Notes: a model not told the origin generated them from the sequence alone. A stretch of DNA of 64,000 bases from Planococcus sp. SK3692 (GCF_028890485.2 NZ_JARCHV010000001.1:1669198-1733197); one strand, 5' to 3'. Counted from the first letter of the stretch, positions 35,449 through 46,802 are shown. Program-made: numbers and translations.

Positions 35449-38400
35449 TTATGATTCGGTTCCGACGATCTCTTCTTGCTGGGCTTTTTCGCTTTGCTCG
35501 ATTTCGATCTGACGGTAGCGTTGCATGCCAGTCCCTGCTGGAACCAATTTCCCGATGATGACATTCTCTTTAAGTCCAAGAAGCTCATCGCGTTTTCCTT
35601 TGATCGCCGCATCGGTAAGGACACGAGTCGTTTCTTGGAAGGACGCAGCAGATAAGAACGATTCTGTCTCAAGGGATGCTTTCGTGATCCCGAGGATAAC
35701 AGGTCGGCTAGTTGCTGGCATATTGCCGGCAAGCACTGCTTTTTCATTTGCTTCTGTGAACTGGTGAATATCAAGAAGGGAACCTGGCAACAAGTCGGTA
35801 TCTCCGGCTTCAATGACGCGAACTTTACGGAACATTTGACGAACCATAACTTCTACGTGCTTATCGCCGATTTCTACCCCTTGCATGCGGTAAACTTTTT
35901 GAACTTCTTTCAATAGATACAATTGTACTGATTGCACTTCTTTGACTTGAAGCAATTGCTTCGGATCAATAGAGCCGTCTGTCAGCACTTCACCGCGCTT
36001 GATCGTATCATCTACTTGAACTTTCAAACGTGCATTATAAGGCGCCAAGTATTTGCGTGTTTCCACGTCGCCTTGAATCGTCACTTCTTTCTGGCCTTCC
36101 CGAATTTCTTCAATCTCCGTAATAGTACCGGTGATTTCGGAAATTACTGCTTGGCCTTTCGGATTTCTCGATTCGAAGATCTCTTGGATACGTGGCAAAC
36201 CTTGTGTGATATCGTCTCCTGCTACACCGCCTGTGTGGAAAGTACGCATCGTAAGCTGTGTACCCGGCTCACCGATTGACTGGGCAGCGATGATTCCGAC
36301 TGCTTCGCCGACTTCCACTTCGTCGCCTGTTGCAAGGTTCGTACCGTAGCATTTTTTGCAAATGCCGTGTTTTGTATTACAAGTAAACGCAGAGCGGATT
36401 GTCACTTCTTTAAGACCGGATTCGATAACGAGACGTGCCAGATCCTGTGTAATAAGTGCATCTCTTTCTACAATTACTTCTTTTGTTTCTGGGTGACGAA
36501 CCGTTTTCTTAGCATGGCGGCCGACAATCCGTTCTTCAAGCTCTTCGATGACTTCCGTGCCTTCCATGAGTGCGCCAACCAATAAACCACGGTCAGTTCC
36601 GCAATCATTCTCACGTACGATAGCATCTTGTGCAACATCGACAAGACGGCGAGTCAGGTAACCGGAGTCAGCTGTTTTCAGTGCTGTATCGGCAAGACCT
36701 TTACGTGCACCGTGAGTCGAGATGAAGTATTCGAGTACCGTCAAGCCTTCACGGAATGAAGATTTGATCGGAAGTTCAATGATGCGGCCGGCCGGGTTGG
36801 CCATGAGTCCGCGCATACCCGCAAGCTGCGTGAAGTTGGACGCGTTACCACGCGCTCCGGAATCACTCATCATGTAAATCGGGTTCAGCGTATCAAGGGA
36901 TGCCATCAGTTTTTCCTGGATGACATCTTTTGCGTTGCTCCAGTATGAGATAACGCGTGTGTAGCGCTCTTCTTCCGTAATCAAACCACGGCGGAATTGC
37001 TTCATCACTTTATCTACATTGTTCTGGGCTTCAACTAGGATTTCACCTTTGTCAGGCAAGACGACGATATCCGCTACACCAACCGTAATGCCGGCTTGTG
37101 TAGAATATTTGAATCCAAGGCTCTTCATGCGGTCTAGCATCCGTGAAGTTTCCGTAATATGGAAACGTTTGAATACTTCTGCAATGATTTCCCCAAGAAT
37201 CTTCTTCTTGAACGGCGTTACAAGCTCTGATTCCTGGATATGCTTGCGAACATCCGTCGTGGTTGGGACGAAATATTTCGCTGGCGTTTCCACTTGCAGG
37301 TTGTAATCGGTCGGTTCATTGATATAAGGGAACGATTTTGGAAGGATTTCATTGAAAATGACTTTCCCGACTGTAGTCAGTAGAAGCATTTTGTTTTGTT
37401 CTTCCGTAAATGTTGGGTTGCTTACTGATCCTGCTTGAACCGCGATGCGCGTGTGCAAGTGCACATGGCCAGTTTGATATGCAATCAGCACTTCTTCTGG
37501 CCCGGAGAACGTAGCCCCTTCGCCTGTTGCGGCTTTGCGCTCAAGCGTCAAGTAGTAGTTTCCTAAAACCATATCCTGAGAAGGTGTTACGACCGGTTTT
37601 CCATCTTTCGGGTTCAAGATGTTCTGTGCTGCAAGCATAAGAAGACGAGCTTCCGCTTGTGCTTCAGATGAAAGCGGTACGTGAACAGCCATTTGGTCAC
37701 CATCAAAGTCAGCGTTATAAGCTGTACACACGAGTGGGTGAAGGCGGATTGCCTTACCTTCAACAAGTGTTGGCTCAAATGCTTGGATACCCAAACGGTG
37801 AAGTGTCGGTGCTCGGTTCAAAAGAACCGGATGCTCCTTGATGACATCTTCAAGTACGTCCCAAACTTCCGAATGGAGACGCTCGATTTTGCGTTTCGCG
37901 CTCTTGATGTTATGTGCGAGTCCACGTTCAACCAGTTCTTTCATAACGAAAGGTTTGAACAATTCAATCGCCATGCCTTTCGGCAGACCACATTGGTACA
38001 TCTTCAAGTTCGGGCCTACGACGATTACAGAACGTCCAGAATAATCGACTCGTTTTCCGAGCAAGTTCTGACGGAAACGTCCTTGTTTCCCTTTCAACAT
38101 ATGAGAAAGAGATTTCAATGGACGGTTACCTGGTCCAGTAACCGGACGACCGCGACGGCCATTGTCGATCAATGCATCGACCGCTTCTTGAAGCATGCGT
38201 TTTTCGTTCTGAACGATGATGCTTGGCGCACCAAGGTCAAGCAAACGCTTGAGGCGGTTGTTGCGGTTAATGACACGGCGATAAAGGTCGTTCAAATCAG
38301 AAGTCGCAAAACGACCGCCATCAAGCTGAACCATCGGACGCAATTCCGGCGGGATAACTGGAAGAACATCCAAAATCATCCAATCCGGATTGTTTCCAGA

Positions 38401-39054
38401 GTTGCGGAAAGACTCAACTACTTCAAGGCGTTTGATCGCACGTGTGCGGCGCTGGCCTTGCGCAGATTTAAGCTCTTCTTTCAACGCATCTGTTTCACGT
38501 TCCAAGTCAATTTCCTGAAGCAAACGTTTGATTGCTTCAGCACCCATTGCCGCTTGGAATTTCTTGCCGAATTTATCGCGATATGCGCGGTATTCTTTTT
38601 CGGAAAGCAATTGCTTTTTCTCGAGCGGCGTATCTGCCGGGTCGATTACTACGTAAGAAGCAAAGTAGATGACTTCTTCCAAAGAACGCGGGGACATATC
38701 CAAGATAAGGCCCATGCGGCTTGGGATTCCTTTGAAATACCAAATATGGGAAACCGGTGCTGCAAGTTCGATATGGCCCATGCGCTCACGGCGCACTTTT
38801 GAACGGGTTACTTCGACTCCACAGCGGTCACAGACGACGCCTTTATAACGGACGCGTTTGTATTTTCCGCAATGACATTCCCAGTCTTTTGTAGGACCGA
38901 AAATACGTTCGCAGAACAAACCATCTTTTTCAGGCTTTAACGTACGGTAGTTAATTGTTTCTGGTTTCTTGACTTCCCCATAGGACCATGAGCGAATTTT
39001 ATCGGGTGATGCCAATCCGATTTTCATATACTCAAAATTATTTACATCTATCAA
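35449..39054 (-). CDS. rpoC: RNA polymerase beta' subunit
   Basis: 1201 aa. N-terminal zinc ribbon [20 protein letters not shown] (about 60-80), catalytic Mg loop [13 protein letters not shown] and a second zinc site with CGTDRG and [13 protein letters not shown] (about 815-895). The C-terminal [20 protein letters not shown] is the trigger-loop region. It lacks the large lineage insertion of gamma-proteobacteria. It follows rpoB by 110 nt with a hairpin in the gap. Confidence 0.98.
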   Translation of the reverse strand: MIDVNNFEYMKIGLASPDKIRSWSYGEVKKPETINYRTLKPEKDGLFCERIFGPTKDWECHCGKYKRVRYKGVVCDRCGVEVTRSKVRRERMGHIELAAPVSHIWYFKGIPSRMGLILDMSPRSLEEVIYFASYVVIDPADTPLEKKQLLSEKEYRAYRDKFGKKFQAAMGAEAIKRLLQEIDLERETDALKEELKSAQGQRRTRAIKRLEVVESFRNSGNNPDWMILDVLPVIPPELRPMVQLDGGRFATSDLNDLYRRVINRNNRLKRLLDLGAPSIIVQNEKRMLQEAVDALIDNGRRGRPVTGPGNRPLKSLSHMLKGKQGRFRQNLLGKRVDYSGRSVIVVGPNLKMYQCGLPKGMAIELFKPFVMKELVERGLAHNIKSAKRKIERLHSEVWDVLEDVIKEHPVLLNRAPTLHRLGIQAFEPTLVEGKAIRLHPLVCTAYNADFDGDQMAVHVPLSSEAQAEARLLMLAAQNILNPKDGKPVVTPSQDMVLGNYYLTLERKAATGEGATFSGPEEVLIAYQTGHVHLHTRIAVQAGSVSNPTFTEEQNKMLLLTTVGKVIFNEILPKSFPYINEPTDYNLQVETPAKYFVPTTTDVRKHIQESELVTPFKKKILGEIIAEVFKRFHITETSRMLDRMKSLGFKYSTQAGITVGVADIVVLPDKGEILVEAQNNVDKVMKQFRRGLITEEERYTRVISYWSNAKDVIQEKLMASLDTLNPIYMMSDSGARGNASNFTQLAGMRGLMANPAGRIIELPIKSSFREGLTVLEYFISTHGARKGLADTALKTADSGYLTRRLVDVAQDAIVRENDCGTDRGLLVGALMEGTEVIEELEERIVGRHAKKTVRHPETKEVIVERDALITQDLARLVIESGLKEVTIRSAFTCNTKHGICKKCYGTNLATGDEVEVGEAVGIIAAQSIGEPGTQLTMRTFHTGGVAGDDITQGLPRIQEIFESRNPKGQAVISEITGTITEIEEIREGQKEVTIQGDVETRKYLAPYNARLKVQVDDTIKRGEVLTDGSIDPKQLLQVKEVQSVQLYLLKEVQKVYRMQGVEIGDKHVEVMVRQMFRKVRVIEAGDTDLLPGSLLDIHQFTEANEKAVLAGNMPATSRPVILGITKASLETESFLSAASFQETTRVLTDAAIKGKRDELLGLKENVIIGKLVPAGTGMQRYRQIEIEQSEKAQQEEIVGTES

Positions 39055-39124
39055 GGAGCCTACCTCCCTTTTGTCTCGAGTTTCTGTACGGCTCTTCCTC
39101 GTTTATGGCTAAATCGATAAGTTT

Positions 39125-39147
39125 CCGCCCGGCGCTGTGCCGGACGG
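39125..39147 (-). other. GC-rich hairpin between rpoB and rpoC
   Basis: A 9-bp stem CCGTCCGGC/GCCGGGCGG with a 5-nt loop, without a T-tract, in the 110-nt gap. It might be an RNA-processing or stability element; it should not terminate. Confidence 0.5.
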
Positions 39148-39164
39148 TTTCTTCTATATATACG

Positions 39165-42100
39165 TTATTCAATCGTGCCTACTGGTGATTCTTCGTCAGC
39201 GATTGGCAAGATGTTAAGTGAATCTGCAGGTTGAAGATCGTCTTCTTCATCCAAATCGCGCAATTCGATTTCTTCATCATCGATTGTGAGCATTTTGACG
39301 TCCATACCCAAACTTTGAAGCTCTTTGATCAATACTTTGAATGATTCCGGAACGCTTGGTTCTGGAACACTTTCACCTTTGACAATTGCTTCGTACGTTT
39401 TCACACGGCCGACCACGTCATCTGACTTAACTGTCAAGATTTCCTGGAGGGTATGCGCAGCACCGTATGCTTCAAGTGCCCAAACTTCCATCTCCCCGAA
39501 ACGCTGACCGCCAAATTGCGCTTTACCGCCGAGTGGCTGCTGGGTAACGAGTGAGTATGGTCCAGTTGAACGTGCATGGAGTTTATCGTCAACCATGTGT
39601 GCCAGTTTGATCATGTACATGATCCCGACAGATACACGGTTGTCGAATGGCTCACCCGAGCGGCCATCATAAAGGATGGTTTTTCCGTCGCGCGGCATTC
39701 CGGCTTCTTCCATCGTTTCCCAAACATCTTCTTCATTCGCGCCATCGAATACCGATGAAGCCATGTGAAGGCCTAGAGAACGGGAAGCCATACCAAGGTG
39801 AAGTTCAAGCACCTGCCCGATATTCATACGGGACGGAACACCAAGCGGGTTCAACATGATATCGATCGGTGTGCCATCCGGCATGAATGGCATATCTTCT
39901 TCCGGCAAGATGCGAGAGATAACACCTTTGTTACCGTGACGTCCGGCCATTTTGTCCCCGACGGAGATTTTCCGTTTTTGAACGATATAAGCACGCACCA
40001 ATTGGTTAACGCCCGGCGGCAATTCGTCGCCATCTTCGCGGTTAAAGATTTTCACATCAAGCACGATCCCGCCTGCACCATGAGGCACACGCAAGGAAGT
40101 ATCACGCACTTCACGCGCTTTTTCACCAAAGATCGCATGGAGCAGACGCTCTTCTGCTGTCAGTTCTGTAACCCCTTTAGGTGTTACTTTACCGACTAGA
40201 ATGTCGCCATCTTTCACTTCAGCACCGACACGGATAATGCCGCGGTCGTCCAAGTTGCGTAGAGCATCTTCGCCGACGTTTGGAATATCACGCGTGATTT
40301 CTTCAGGCCCGAGCTTTGTATCACGGGAATCTGATTCGTATTCTTCAATGTGGATCGACGTGTAGACGTCATCTTTTACAAGGCGCTCACTCATGATGAT
40401 CGCATCCTCATAGTTAAAGCCGTCCCAAGTCATGAATCCGACAAGAACGTTACGGCCAAGCGCCATTTCACCGCGTTCCATTGAAGGGCCATCAGCCAGG
40501 ATATCGCGTTTTTCTACGCGGTCGCCGACTTTGACGATTGGACGCTGGTTATAGCTGGTACCTTGGTTTGAACGGATGAATTTCTGCAGGCGGTACGTAT
40601 CCACATCGCCTTTGACTTCATTGCCTTCTACGTTTTCGATGCGGCGAACGCGAATCTCTTTCGCTTCAACGAATTCAACAATTCCGCCATGCTTCGCGAT
40701 AACGGCAGCACCTGAATCACGTGCGGCAAGATGCTCCATGCCAGTTCCGACAAACGGTGCTTCTGGATTCAATAGAGGCACAGCTTGACGCTGCATGTTC
40801 GCTCCCATCAACGCACGGTTGGAGTCATCGTTTTCAAGGAACGGAATACAAGCAGTCGCAACGGACACGACTTGTTTTGGAGAAACGTCCATATAATCGA
40901 TGCTCGAGCGGCTGTAAACAGTGTTCTCACCGCGGAAGCGTGCAACGACTTCTTCTTCGACAAACGATCCGTCTTCATTCAAGCGTGAGTTTGCCTGAGC
41001 GACGACATAGTTGTCTTCTTCATCAGCCGTTAGATAATCGATCTGGTCGGTGACTTTATTCGTCTCCGGATCGACGCGGCGATAAGGTGTTTCGATGAAT
41101 CCGAATTTATTCACTTTCGCAAATGTTGAAAGCGTGTTGATCAAGCCGATGTTCGGGCCCTCAGGCGTTTCAATCGGACACATGCGGCCATAGTGGGAGT
41201 AGTGAACGTCACGCACTTCAAAGCCGGCGCGCTCACGCGTCAAACCACCGGGCCCAAGCGCAGATAGACGGCGTTTATGCGTCAATTCAGCAAGCGGGTT
41301 CGTTTGGTCCATGAACTGCGACAACTGGGAACTGCCGAAGAACTCTTTAATCGATGCAATAACCGGACGGATATTGATCAATTGCTGCGGTACGATCGAT
41401 TGCGTGTCATTAATTGACATACGCTCGCGCACAACACGTTCCATACGGGACAAGCCAATACGGAATTGGTTCTGCAAAAGTTCACCAACTGAACGCAAAC
41501 GACGGTTACCGAGGTGGTCAATATCATCTGTATTGCCGACGCCATGCAGCAAGTTGAAGAAATAGCTGATAGACGAAATGATATCCGCAGGCGTTACGTT
41601 TTTGATCTTGTCTTCGATATATGCATTGCTGATGACGGTAATTTCTTTTTGCTCATCGTCATTCGGCGCATAGATTTTAATGGATTGGAGTGTTACGTCG
41701 TCTTCAAGCACGCCTCCAGCTTGGGAAACGGTATGGAAACCGACGCCATTTTCCAAATTAGGGATCAGGCGGTCAAGGACACGGCGGTCAATAACAGTTC
41801 CAGCTTCTACTAAAATTTCGCCCGTTTCAGGATCGACAAGTGTTTCTGCAATTGTCTGATTGAACAAACGGTTTTTAATATGAAGCTTTTTGTTCATCTT
41901 GTAGCGGCCGACATTCGCCAAATCGTAGCGTTTTGGGTCGAAGAAACGCGAATAGAGTAAGCTCTTAGCGCTTTCTACTGTCGGTGGCTCTCCAGGACGT
42001 AGGCGCTCATAAATTTCAAGAAGCGCTTTTTCCGTGTTTTCGGTATTGTCTTTTTCCAATGTGTTCTGCAAGTACTCGTTATCGCCGAGCAATTCAATGA

Positions 42101-42719
42101 TTTCTTGATCGGAACCAAAGCCTAGTGCACGCAAAAGAACCGTTACAGGCAATTTGCGCGTGCGATCGATGCGTACGTATACGACATCTTTTGCATCAGT
42201 TTCATATTCAAGCCATGCACCACGGTTTGGAATGACAGTAGCGCCAAAACCACGTTTGCCGTTTTTATCTGTCTTGTCGTGGAAATAAACACTCGGTGAG
42301 CGTACTAATTGCGAAACGATAACGCGCTCTGCACCGTTGATGACGAAAGTACCAGTTTCTGTCATCAATGGGAAATCACCCATGAAGACATCCTGTTCTT
42401 TCACTTCATCCGTTTCTTTGTTGTGAAGACGCACTTTTACGCGAAGTGGTGCTGCGTAAGTAACGTCCCGTTCTTTCGATTCATCAACCGGGTACTTAGG
42501 ATCCGCTAGGCTGTAGTCGACGAATTCCAAGGAAAGGTTTCCTGTGAAATCTTCGATTGGTGAAATGTCGCGGAACATTTCACGAAGCCCCTCTTCTAAG
42601 AACCATTCGTAAGAAGACGATTGGATCTCAATCAGATTCGGGAGATCTAGAACTTCACTGATTCTCGAAAAACTTCTGCGTTGACGATGCTGACCGTACT
42701 GAACTAGTTGACCTGTCAA
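39165..42719 (-). CDS. rpoB: RNA polymerase beta subunit
   Basis: 1184 aa if translation begins at the TTG at 42719 (reading [17 protein letters not shown]), 8 nt after GAGGGG; this is the start used for Bacillus RpoB. A GTG nine bases earlier would overlap the SD. The rifampicin pocket [20 protein letters not shown] continues to [10 protein letters not shown] with no resistance change recognisable. Binds nucleotides with RpoC and is needed for all transcription. Promoter and a 190-nt leader with an attenuator-like hairpin precede it. Confidence 0.98.
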   Translation of the reverse strand: MTGQLVQYGQHRQRRSFSRISEVLDLPNLIEIQSSSYEWFLEEGLREMFRDISPIEDFTGNLSLEFVDYSLADPKYPVDESKERDVTYAAPLRVKVRLHNKETDEVKEQDVFMGDFPLMTETGTFVINGAERVIVSQLVRSPSVYFHDKTDKNGKRGFGATVIPNRGAWLEYETDAKDVVYVRIDRTRKLPVTVLLRALGFGSDQEIIELLGDNEYLQNTLEKDNTENTEKALLEIYERLRPGEPPTVESAKSLLYSRFFDPKRYDLANVGRYKMNKKLHIKNRLFNQTIAETLVDPETGEILVEAGTVIDRRVLDRLIPNLENGVGFHTVSQAGGVLEDDVTLQSIKIYAPNDDEQKEITVISNAYIEDKIKNVTPADIISSISYFFNLLHGVGNTDDIDHLGNRRLRSVGELLQNQFRIGLSRMERVVRERMSINDTQSIVPQQLINIRPVIASIKEFFGSSQLSQFMDQTNPLAELTHKRRLSALGPGGLTRERAGFEVRDVHYSHYGRMCPIETPEGPNIGLINTLSTFAKVNKFGFIETPYRRVDPETNKVTDQIDYLTADEEDNYVVAQANSRLNEDGSFVEEEVVARFRGENTVYSRSSIDYMDVSPKQVVSVATACIPFLENDDSNRALMGANMQRQAVPLLNPEAPFVGTGMEHLAARDSGAAVIAKHGGIVEFVEAKEIRVRRIENVEGNEVKGDVDTYRLQKFIRSNQGTSYNQRPIVKVGDRVEKRDILADGPSMERGEMALGRNVLVGFMTWDGFNYEDAIIMSERLVKDDVYTSIHIEEYESDSRDTKLGPEEITRDIPNVGEDALRNLDDRGIIRVGAEVKDGDILVGKVTPKGVTELTAEERLLHAIFGEKAREVRDTSLRVPHGAGGIVLDVKIFNREDGDELPPGVNQLVRAYIVQKRKISVGDKMAGRHGNKGVISRILPEEDMPFMPDGTPIDIMLNPLGVPSRMNIGQVLELHLGMASRSLGLHMASSVFDGANEEDVWETMEEAGMPRDGKTILYDGRSGEPFDNRVSVGIMYMIKLAHMVDDKLHARSTGPYSLVTQQPLGGKAQFGGQRFGEMEVWALEAYGAAHTLQEILTVKSDDVVGRVKTYEAIVKGESVPEPSVPESFKVLIKELQSLGMDVKMLTIDDEEIELRDLDEEDDLQPADSLNILPIADEESPVGTIE

Positions 42720-42787
42720 CTTATTCACCCCTCAATAAAACGATTATAGGACTTTGCGATATCTGTAAAATAGTGTATGATATCGAA

Positions 42788-42827
42788 AAGACAAAAAGAA
42801 AACGAGACCGCATATGAGCTCATTTTC
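42788..42827 (-). terminator. Attenuator-like hairpin in the rpoB leader
   Basis: GAAAATGAG (42827-42819) pairs with CTCGTTTTC (42806-42798), a 9-bp stem with a 12-nt loop, followed by TTTTTGTCTTTTC. It lies about 80 nt into the rpoB leader. A GCCC/GGGC hairpin (about 42862-42876) precedes it. Confidence 0.5.
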
Positions 42828-42910
42828 GGTTTACACATGTTAAAACTGGCCGCCATGCTCTGCCCGAAAAAGGGCAAACGACCTCAAAATAATATTTTTT
42901 GCATTTTATT

Positions 42911-42939
42911 ATAATATCACAGGCATTTTGTCAAGTCAA
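42911..42939 (-). promoter_or_regulatory. Promoter of rpoBC
   Basis: TTGACT (42939-42934), 17-nt spacer, TATTAT (42916-42911). An overlapping TTGACA with TATAAT exists but with a 15-nt spacer. It overlaps the end of the upstream methyltransferase gene. Confidence 0.75.
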
Positions 42940-43538
42940 ACTTTTCTGGCCTCAAAAATAAAGTAACCTTTCTTCTTATCAGCGACTCGAACGTCGCCAA
43001 ACAACTCCTGCAATTTCTCTTGAGTCGAAGGGGCGCCTTGTTTTTTCTGGATGACTACCCATAATGATCCGGAAGCTGCGAGTTTTTTGTACGCTTCTTC
43101 GTAAAATCGAAAAATCGTCTCTTTCCCCGCACGGATTGGCGGATTGGTTAGAATGGCAGCGAACTCTTGCTGTTCGACACCTGACAAGCCGTCACTTTCA
43201 TAGACTGAAACATTTTCAACACCGTTTAATACGGTGTTTTTTTGTGCGAGTTCGATGGCCCTGGCGTTGATGTCCACCATGTGCACATGTCTTTGTGGCA
43301 ATGCTTTGGCGATAGCCATTCCGATCGGTCCATACCCACAGCCAACATCAAGGATTGGCCCTTCTATAGCTGGTTCATCAAACGCCTCGATCAATAGCCG
43401 TGAACCGAAGTCGATATCATTTTTGCTGAAAACGCCTGAATCCGTTTGAAACCGGAACGCCTCGCCCCGCAACGTGTAGGTCCACTCTTGGGGTTTGCTT
43501 TTAGTTTGGGGATTTTTAGAATAATAATGTTGGGACAT
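42936..43538 (-). CDS. rsmC: Class I SAM-dependent methyltransferase, RsmC-like (YbxB)
   Basis: 200 aa from the ATG at 43538 (MSQHYYSKNP). SAM-binding motif I GCGYGPIGMAIAKALP, motif II VDINARAIELA and the catalytic LTNPPIRAGKE, which fits rRNA guanine-N2 methyltransferases of the RsmC/RlmG type (NPPF/NPPI-R). It corresponds to ybxB of B. subtilis, located between rplL and rpoB. Exact target nucleotide is inferred from homology only; it lacks the N-terminal duplicated domain of E. coli RsmC. Confidence 0.85.
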   Translation of the reverse strand: MSQHYYSKNPQTKSKPQEWTYTLRGEAFRFQTDSGVFSKNDIDFGSRLLIEAFDEPAIEGPILDVGCGYGPIGMAIAKALPQRHVHMVDINARAIELAQKNTVLNGVENVSVYESDGLSGVEQQEFAAILTNPPIRAGKETIFRFYEEAYKKLAASGSLWVVIQKKQGAPSTQEKLQELFGDVRVADKKKGYFIFEARKV

Positions 43539-43590
43539 ACGGAGCCCTCCTTCCTTCATACAATCTCAAGTGCTTCCGGGATTGGATTTA

Positions 43591-43629
43591 AAAAGAAGAA
43601 AAAGCCCGTCGGTAAATACTGACGAGCTT
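43591..43629 (-). terminator. Terminator after rplL
   Basis: AAGCTCGTC (43629-43621) pairs with GACGGGCTT (43610-43602), then TTTTCTTCTTTTT. It probably reduces readthrough from rplJL into rsmC-rpoBC. Confidence 0.85.
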
Positions 43630-43651
43630 TCTTTCTTATAATATAAGGGAA

Positions 43652-44011
43652 TTATTTAACTTCTACAGAAGCGCCAACTTCTTCAAGTTTAGCTTTGATT
43701 TCTTCAGCTTCTTCTTTAGTAGCGCCTTCTTTAAGAGCTTTAGGAGCTTCGTCAACAAGACCTTTCGCTTCTTTCAAGCCAAGGCCTGTAACTTCGCGAA
43801 CAACTTTGATGACTTTGATTTTTTGGTCGCCAGCAGAGTTAAGGATTACGTCGAATTCAGTTTGCTCTGCTTCAGCAGCGCCACCAGCAGCTGCTGCAGC
43901 AACTGGAGCAGCAGCAGTTACGCCGAACTCGTCTTCGATTGCTTTTACTAGGTCGTTAAGTTGAAGAACTGTCATTTCTTTGATTGCTTCTAGAATTTGT
44001 TCTTGTGTCAT
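43652..44011 (-). CDS. rplL: 50S ribosomal protein L7/L12
   Basis: 119 aa. N-terminal dimerisation helices, Ala-rich hinge ([17 protein letters not shown]), then the C-terminal domain with [20 protein letters not shown], which recruits translation GTPases. Acidic stalk protein present in several copies on L10. It follows rplJ by 55 nt. Confidence 0.98.
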   Translation of the reverse strand: MTQEQILEAIKEMTVLQLNDLVKAIEDEFGVTAAAPVAAAAAGGAAEAEQTEFDVILNSAGDQKIKVIKVVREVTGLGLKEAKGLVDEAPKALKEGATKEEAEEIKAKLEEVGASVEVK

Positions 44012-44066
44012 TATAATTTCCTCCTATGATAGGTAATTTTTTTGTGTTGCTCAGGATGCTAAGAGA

Positions 44067-44567
44067 TTAAGCGCCCTGTTCTTCTTTTTGGTCTGCAACT
44101 GCTTTTGTTGTAGCAGCGAAGTTGCGGACTGGAGCTTGTAGTACGCTGAGTAGCATAGACAATAGGCCTTCGCGAGATGGAAGTTCAGCAAGAGCTTTCA
44201 TTTCATCTGCAGATGCAACATTGCCTTCAATGATACCGGCTTTGATTTCTAGTGCTTCGTTCTCTTTTGCGAAGTTGTTGATGATTCGCGCAGGAGCAAC
44301 GACGTCTTCGTTCGAGAATGCGATAGCGTTCGGTCCTGTGAAGTGTTCGTTGATCGCTTCAAGGCCGTGAACTTCTGTCGCGCGGCGAGTCATGGAGTTT
44401 TTGTAAACTTTAAACTCGATGCCTTCCTCACGAAGCTGTTTACGAAGTTCTGTAAGTTGGGCAACGTTCAAACCGCGGTAATCAACAACGACAACCGATT
44501 GTGCAGCGTCGAATTTGTCAGCGATTGTTTGCACAACAACTTTTTTCGTTTCAATTGCTTTGCTCAT
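44067..44567 (-). CDS. rplJ: 50S ribosomal protein L10
   Basis: 166 aa from the ATG at 44567 ([20 protein letters not shown]) behind AGGAGGTGCC; the in-frame extension reads through the leader. Holds the L7/L12 dimers on the stalk base. In Bacillaceae it is autoregulated through the leader just upstream. Confidence 0.97.
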   Translation of the reverse strand: MSKAIETKKVVVQTIADKFDAAQSVVVVDYRGLNVAQLTELRKQLREEGIEFKVYKNSMTRRATEVHGLEAINEHFTGPNAIAFSNEDVVAPARIINNFAKENEALEIKAGIIEGNVASADEMKALAELPSREGLLSMLLSVLQAPVRNFAATTKAVADQKEEQGA

Positions 44568-44611
44568 GTGGGCACCTCCTATAGATTTGTCATTCATACC
44601 GTCCGTCCATA

Positions 44612-44757
44612 AGAAAAGCCTCTGGTCCAGTACAGACACAGAGGCATAAAATCAGCATCAATTAAGATGGTATCTGAATTCATCATGTCCTCGGCAGGGA
44701 TTCATTAAGCGGCAAGCCGCCCCTACTGTCTGCGGTACAAATGGTTATTTCACAACT
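44612..44757 (-). ncRNA. L10-type leader with attenuator
   Basis: The roughly 190-nt 5' UTR contains CCGCAGACAGTAGGGGCGGC and CCCTGCCGAGGA elements typical of L10 leaders, then a terminator-like hairpin GCCTCTG/CAGAGGC-type (44645-44618) followed by TTTTCTT. Binding of the L10(L12)4 complex is known in B. subtilis to favour the attenuator; the same is inferred here. Confidence 0.8.
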
Positions 44758-44762
44758 TCGCC

Positions 44763-44791
44763 AGTATAACGAAGCTGCGAAAGAATGTCAA
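44763..44791 (-). promoter_or_regulatory. Promoter of rplJL
   Basis: Perfect TTGACA (44791-44786), 17-nt spacer, TATACT (44768-44763), just beyond the rplA stop. Confidence 0.9.
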
Positions 44792-44795
44792 TATT

Positions 44796-45494
44796 TTATT
44801 TAACTACTACTTTTGCAGGGTCTACTTTGACAGCAGGTCCCATTGTAGTCGTTACGTTTAGGGATTTCATGTACGTGCCTTTAGCAGCAGATGGCTTAGC
44901 TTTTAGGATCACGTCATAGATTGTTTGCAAGTTCTCAGCAAGTTTGTCGTCTGCGAAAGATACTTTGCCGATTGGCGCGTGGATGATTCCGGCTTTGTCA
45001 GCGCGGTATTCCACTTTACCAGCTTTGATTTCCTGAACAGCTTTTGCCACATCAAATGTAACAGTTCCTGTTTTCGGGTTTGGCATCAAACCTTTTGGTC
45101 CAAGAACGCGTCCAAGTTTACCAACTTCGCCCATCATGTCCGGAGTTGCGACGATAACGTCGAAATCGAACCAGCCTTGTTGGATTTTTTGGATGTACTC
45201 AGCATCGCCGACAAAGTCAGCGCCTGCTTCTTCAGCTTCTTTCAGTTTATCGCCTTTAGCGAAAACCAAAACGCTTTGAGTTTTACCAGTACCGTTCGGA
45301 AGCACGACTGCCCCACGGATTTGCTGGTCATTTTTACGCGTGTCGATTCCTAGGCGGAAAGCGACTTCTACAGTAGCGTCGAAGTTAACCGTGCTTGCTT
45401 TTTTCGCAAGTTCAATTGCTTCTTTAGCTTCGTAGAACTTAGAACGGTCGATCAGTTTTGCTGCTTCTTGCAGCTTTTTGCCTGTTTTAGCCAT
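44796..45494 (-). CDS. rplA: 50S ribosomal protein L1
   Basis: 232 aa ([53 protein letters not shown]). Forms the mobile L1 stalk at the E site; in E. coli it also represses its own operon by binding mRNA. A stable hairpin lies in the 106-nt gap upstream (45546-45578). Confidence 0.98.
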   Translation of the reverse strand: MAKTGKKLQEAAKLIDRSKFYEAKEAIELAKKASTVNFDATVEVAFRLGIDTRKNDQQIRGAVVLPNGTGKTQSVLVFAKGDKLKEAEEAGADFVGDAEYIQKIQQGWFDFDVIVATPDMMGEVGKLGRVLGPKGLMPNPKTGTVTFDVAKAVQEIKAGKVEYRADKAGIIHAPIGKVSFADDKLAENLQTIYDVILKAKPSAAKGTYMKSLNVTTTMGPAVKVDPAKVVVK

Positions 45495-45545
45495 TTTAAA
45501 CGTCCTCCTTGTTGTGGTCTAACGGATTGAACCTCCCACGATTAA

Positions 45546-45578
45546 GGGCTGCGCTGTTCGCGTTGAACTGCGCAACCC
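45546..45578 (-). other. Stable hairpin between rplK and rplA
   Basis: GGGTTGCGC (45578-45570) pairs with GCGCAGCCC (45554-45546), 9 bp with one G-T pair and a 15-nt loop; no T-tract follows. It could be an L1-binding or processing site, which the sequence alone cannot decide. Confidence 0.5.
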
Positions 45579-45600
45579 ATCCAAAAACAACTTCTTGAAA

Positions 45601-46026
45601 TTAGTCTTCGATTGTAATGCCCATGCTGCGAGCAGTACCTTCAACCATCAACATTGCAGCTTCAACTGAAGCGGCATTTAGATCTGGCATTTTAGTTTCT
45701 GCGATTTCGCGAACTTGGTCGCGTTTCACAGTCGCTACTTTATTGCGGTTTGGTTCACCTGAACCTGATTCAATACCTGCTGCTTTCTTCAATAGAACTG
45801 CAGCTGGCGGAGTTTTCGTAATGAAAGTAAATGAACGGTCTTCAAATACCGAAATCTCAACCGGAATAATAAGTCCTGCTTGTTCAGCAGTACGCGCGTT
45901 AAATTCTTTACAGAAGCCCATGATGTTGACGCCTGCTTGACCTAGTGCTGGTCCTACTGGCGGCGCTGGGTTAGCTTTTGCTGCAGGGATCTGCAATTTT
46001 ACGACTTTAACTACTTTTTTAGCCAC
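45601..46026 (-). CDS. rplK: 50S ribosomal protein L11
   Basis: 141 aa if started at the GTG at 46026 (reading [20 protein letters not shown]), 6 nt after AAGGAGGTG; this equals the Bacillus length, while the longer frame includes 17 leader-encoded residues. Contains the proline-rich [20 protein letters not shown] region contacted by thiostrepton. Required for RelA-type ribosome-dependent activation of the stringent response. Confidence 0.97.
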   Translation of the reverse strand: MAKKVVKVVKLQIPAAKANPAPPVGPALGQAGVNIMGFCKEFNARTAEQAGLIIPVEISVFEDRSFTFITKTPPAAVLLKKAAGIESGSGEPNRNKVATVKRDQVREIAETKMPDLNAASVEAAMLMVEGTARSMGITIED

Positions 46027-46161
46027 GAAACACACCTCCTTAAGTCCGTGATGTGGTAATAGGGTTGCCCCTCCCACTCATATCTGTCCGTCAACTTGAT
46101 TTTCGTTGATAGAATTAATTGGTTTGTACAGATGCTGCGCTTTGGCAGTCTGACCTATGAA

Positions 46162-46190
46162 ATGATACCACCATTGCAAAAAAATAGCAA
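46162..46190 (-). promoter_or_regulatory. Promoter of rplKA
   Basis: TTGCTA (46190-46185), 17-nt spacer, TATCAT (46167-46162), between nusG and rplK. The following leader of about 130 nt has a small GGG/CCC hairpin close to the SD. Confidence 0.75.
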
Positions 46191-46199
46191 GAGGCGTTG

Positions 46200-46733
46200 T
46201 TATACTTTTTGGACCTGCTCGAAATCGAGCTCCATTTTCGTTTCGCGCCCGAAGATGTCGATCGATACTTTGACTTTGCCTTTTGTATCGTCGATCTCTT
46301 CGACTTTCCCTTGGAAGTTGGCGAATGGCCCTTCCATGACTTCGACTGTATCCGCGACTGCAAAATCGATATCCACTTTGCGTTCGGTCATGCCCATCTG
46401 CTTGAGGATGAAATCGACTTCCTCTTCAAGAAGTGGTGTCGGTTTTGCTCCCCCACCTGATGAACCGATAAATCCGGTCACACCCGGCGTATTGCGGACG
46501 ACATACCAGGACTCATCTGTCATGACCAATTCGACTAGCACGTAACCTGGGAAGGTTTTGCGCATGACTGTGCGTTTTTTGCCGTCTTTGAAATCTGTTT
46601 CTTGTTCTTCAGGGATGATGACGCGGAAGATCAAATCTTCCATTCCCATTGTTTCTACGCGTTTTTCCAGGTTTGCTTTCACCTTATTTTCGTAACCGGA
46701 ATACGTATGGACTACATACCAATTTTTCTCCAT
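46200..46733 (-). CDS. nusG: Transcription factor NusG
   Basis: 177 aa. N-terminal NGN domain (KNWYVVHTYSGYENKVKANL; FPGYVLVELVMTDESWYVVR) that binds the RNA polymerase clamp, linker, and a C-terminal KOW domain (GPFANFQGKVEEIDDTKGKV). In B. subtilis NusG stimulates pausing and intrinsic termination. An intrinsic-terminator hairpin lies 42-70 nt upstream, between secE and nusG. Confidence 0.98.
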   Translation of the reverse strand: MEKNWYVVHTYSGYENKVKANLEKRVETMGMEDLIFRVIIPEEQETDFKDGKKRTVMRKTFPGYVLVELVMTDESWYVVRNTPGVTGFIGSSGGGAKPTPLLEEEVDFILKQMGMTERKVDIDFAVADTVEVMEGPFANFQGKVEEIDDTKGKVKVSIDIFGRETKMELDFEQVQKV

Positions 46734-46774
46734 ATTCGAGCGGACTAAGCGTCCATCCCTCCTTTTTTACAAAT

Positions 46775-46802
46775 GAAAAAACCCGTTCCATGGAATGACG
46801 GG
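46775..46802 (-). terminator. Hairpin terminator between secE and nusG
   Basis: CCCG-TCA-TTCC pairs with GGAA-CGGG (two helices with a 3-nt bulge), followed by TTTTTT on the minus strand. No promoter is visible between it and nusG, so it would act as an attenuator rather than a full terminator. Confidence 0.7.

Noticed and set aside
37681-38802. 373-codon plus-strand ORF inside rpoC
   Set aside because: Antisense to the most conserved part of rpoC; the composition (rich in F, C, H, R) is that of a reverse-frame shadow.
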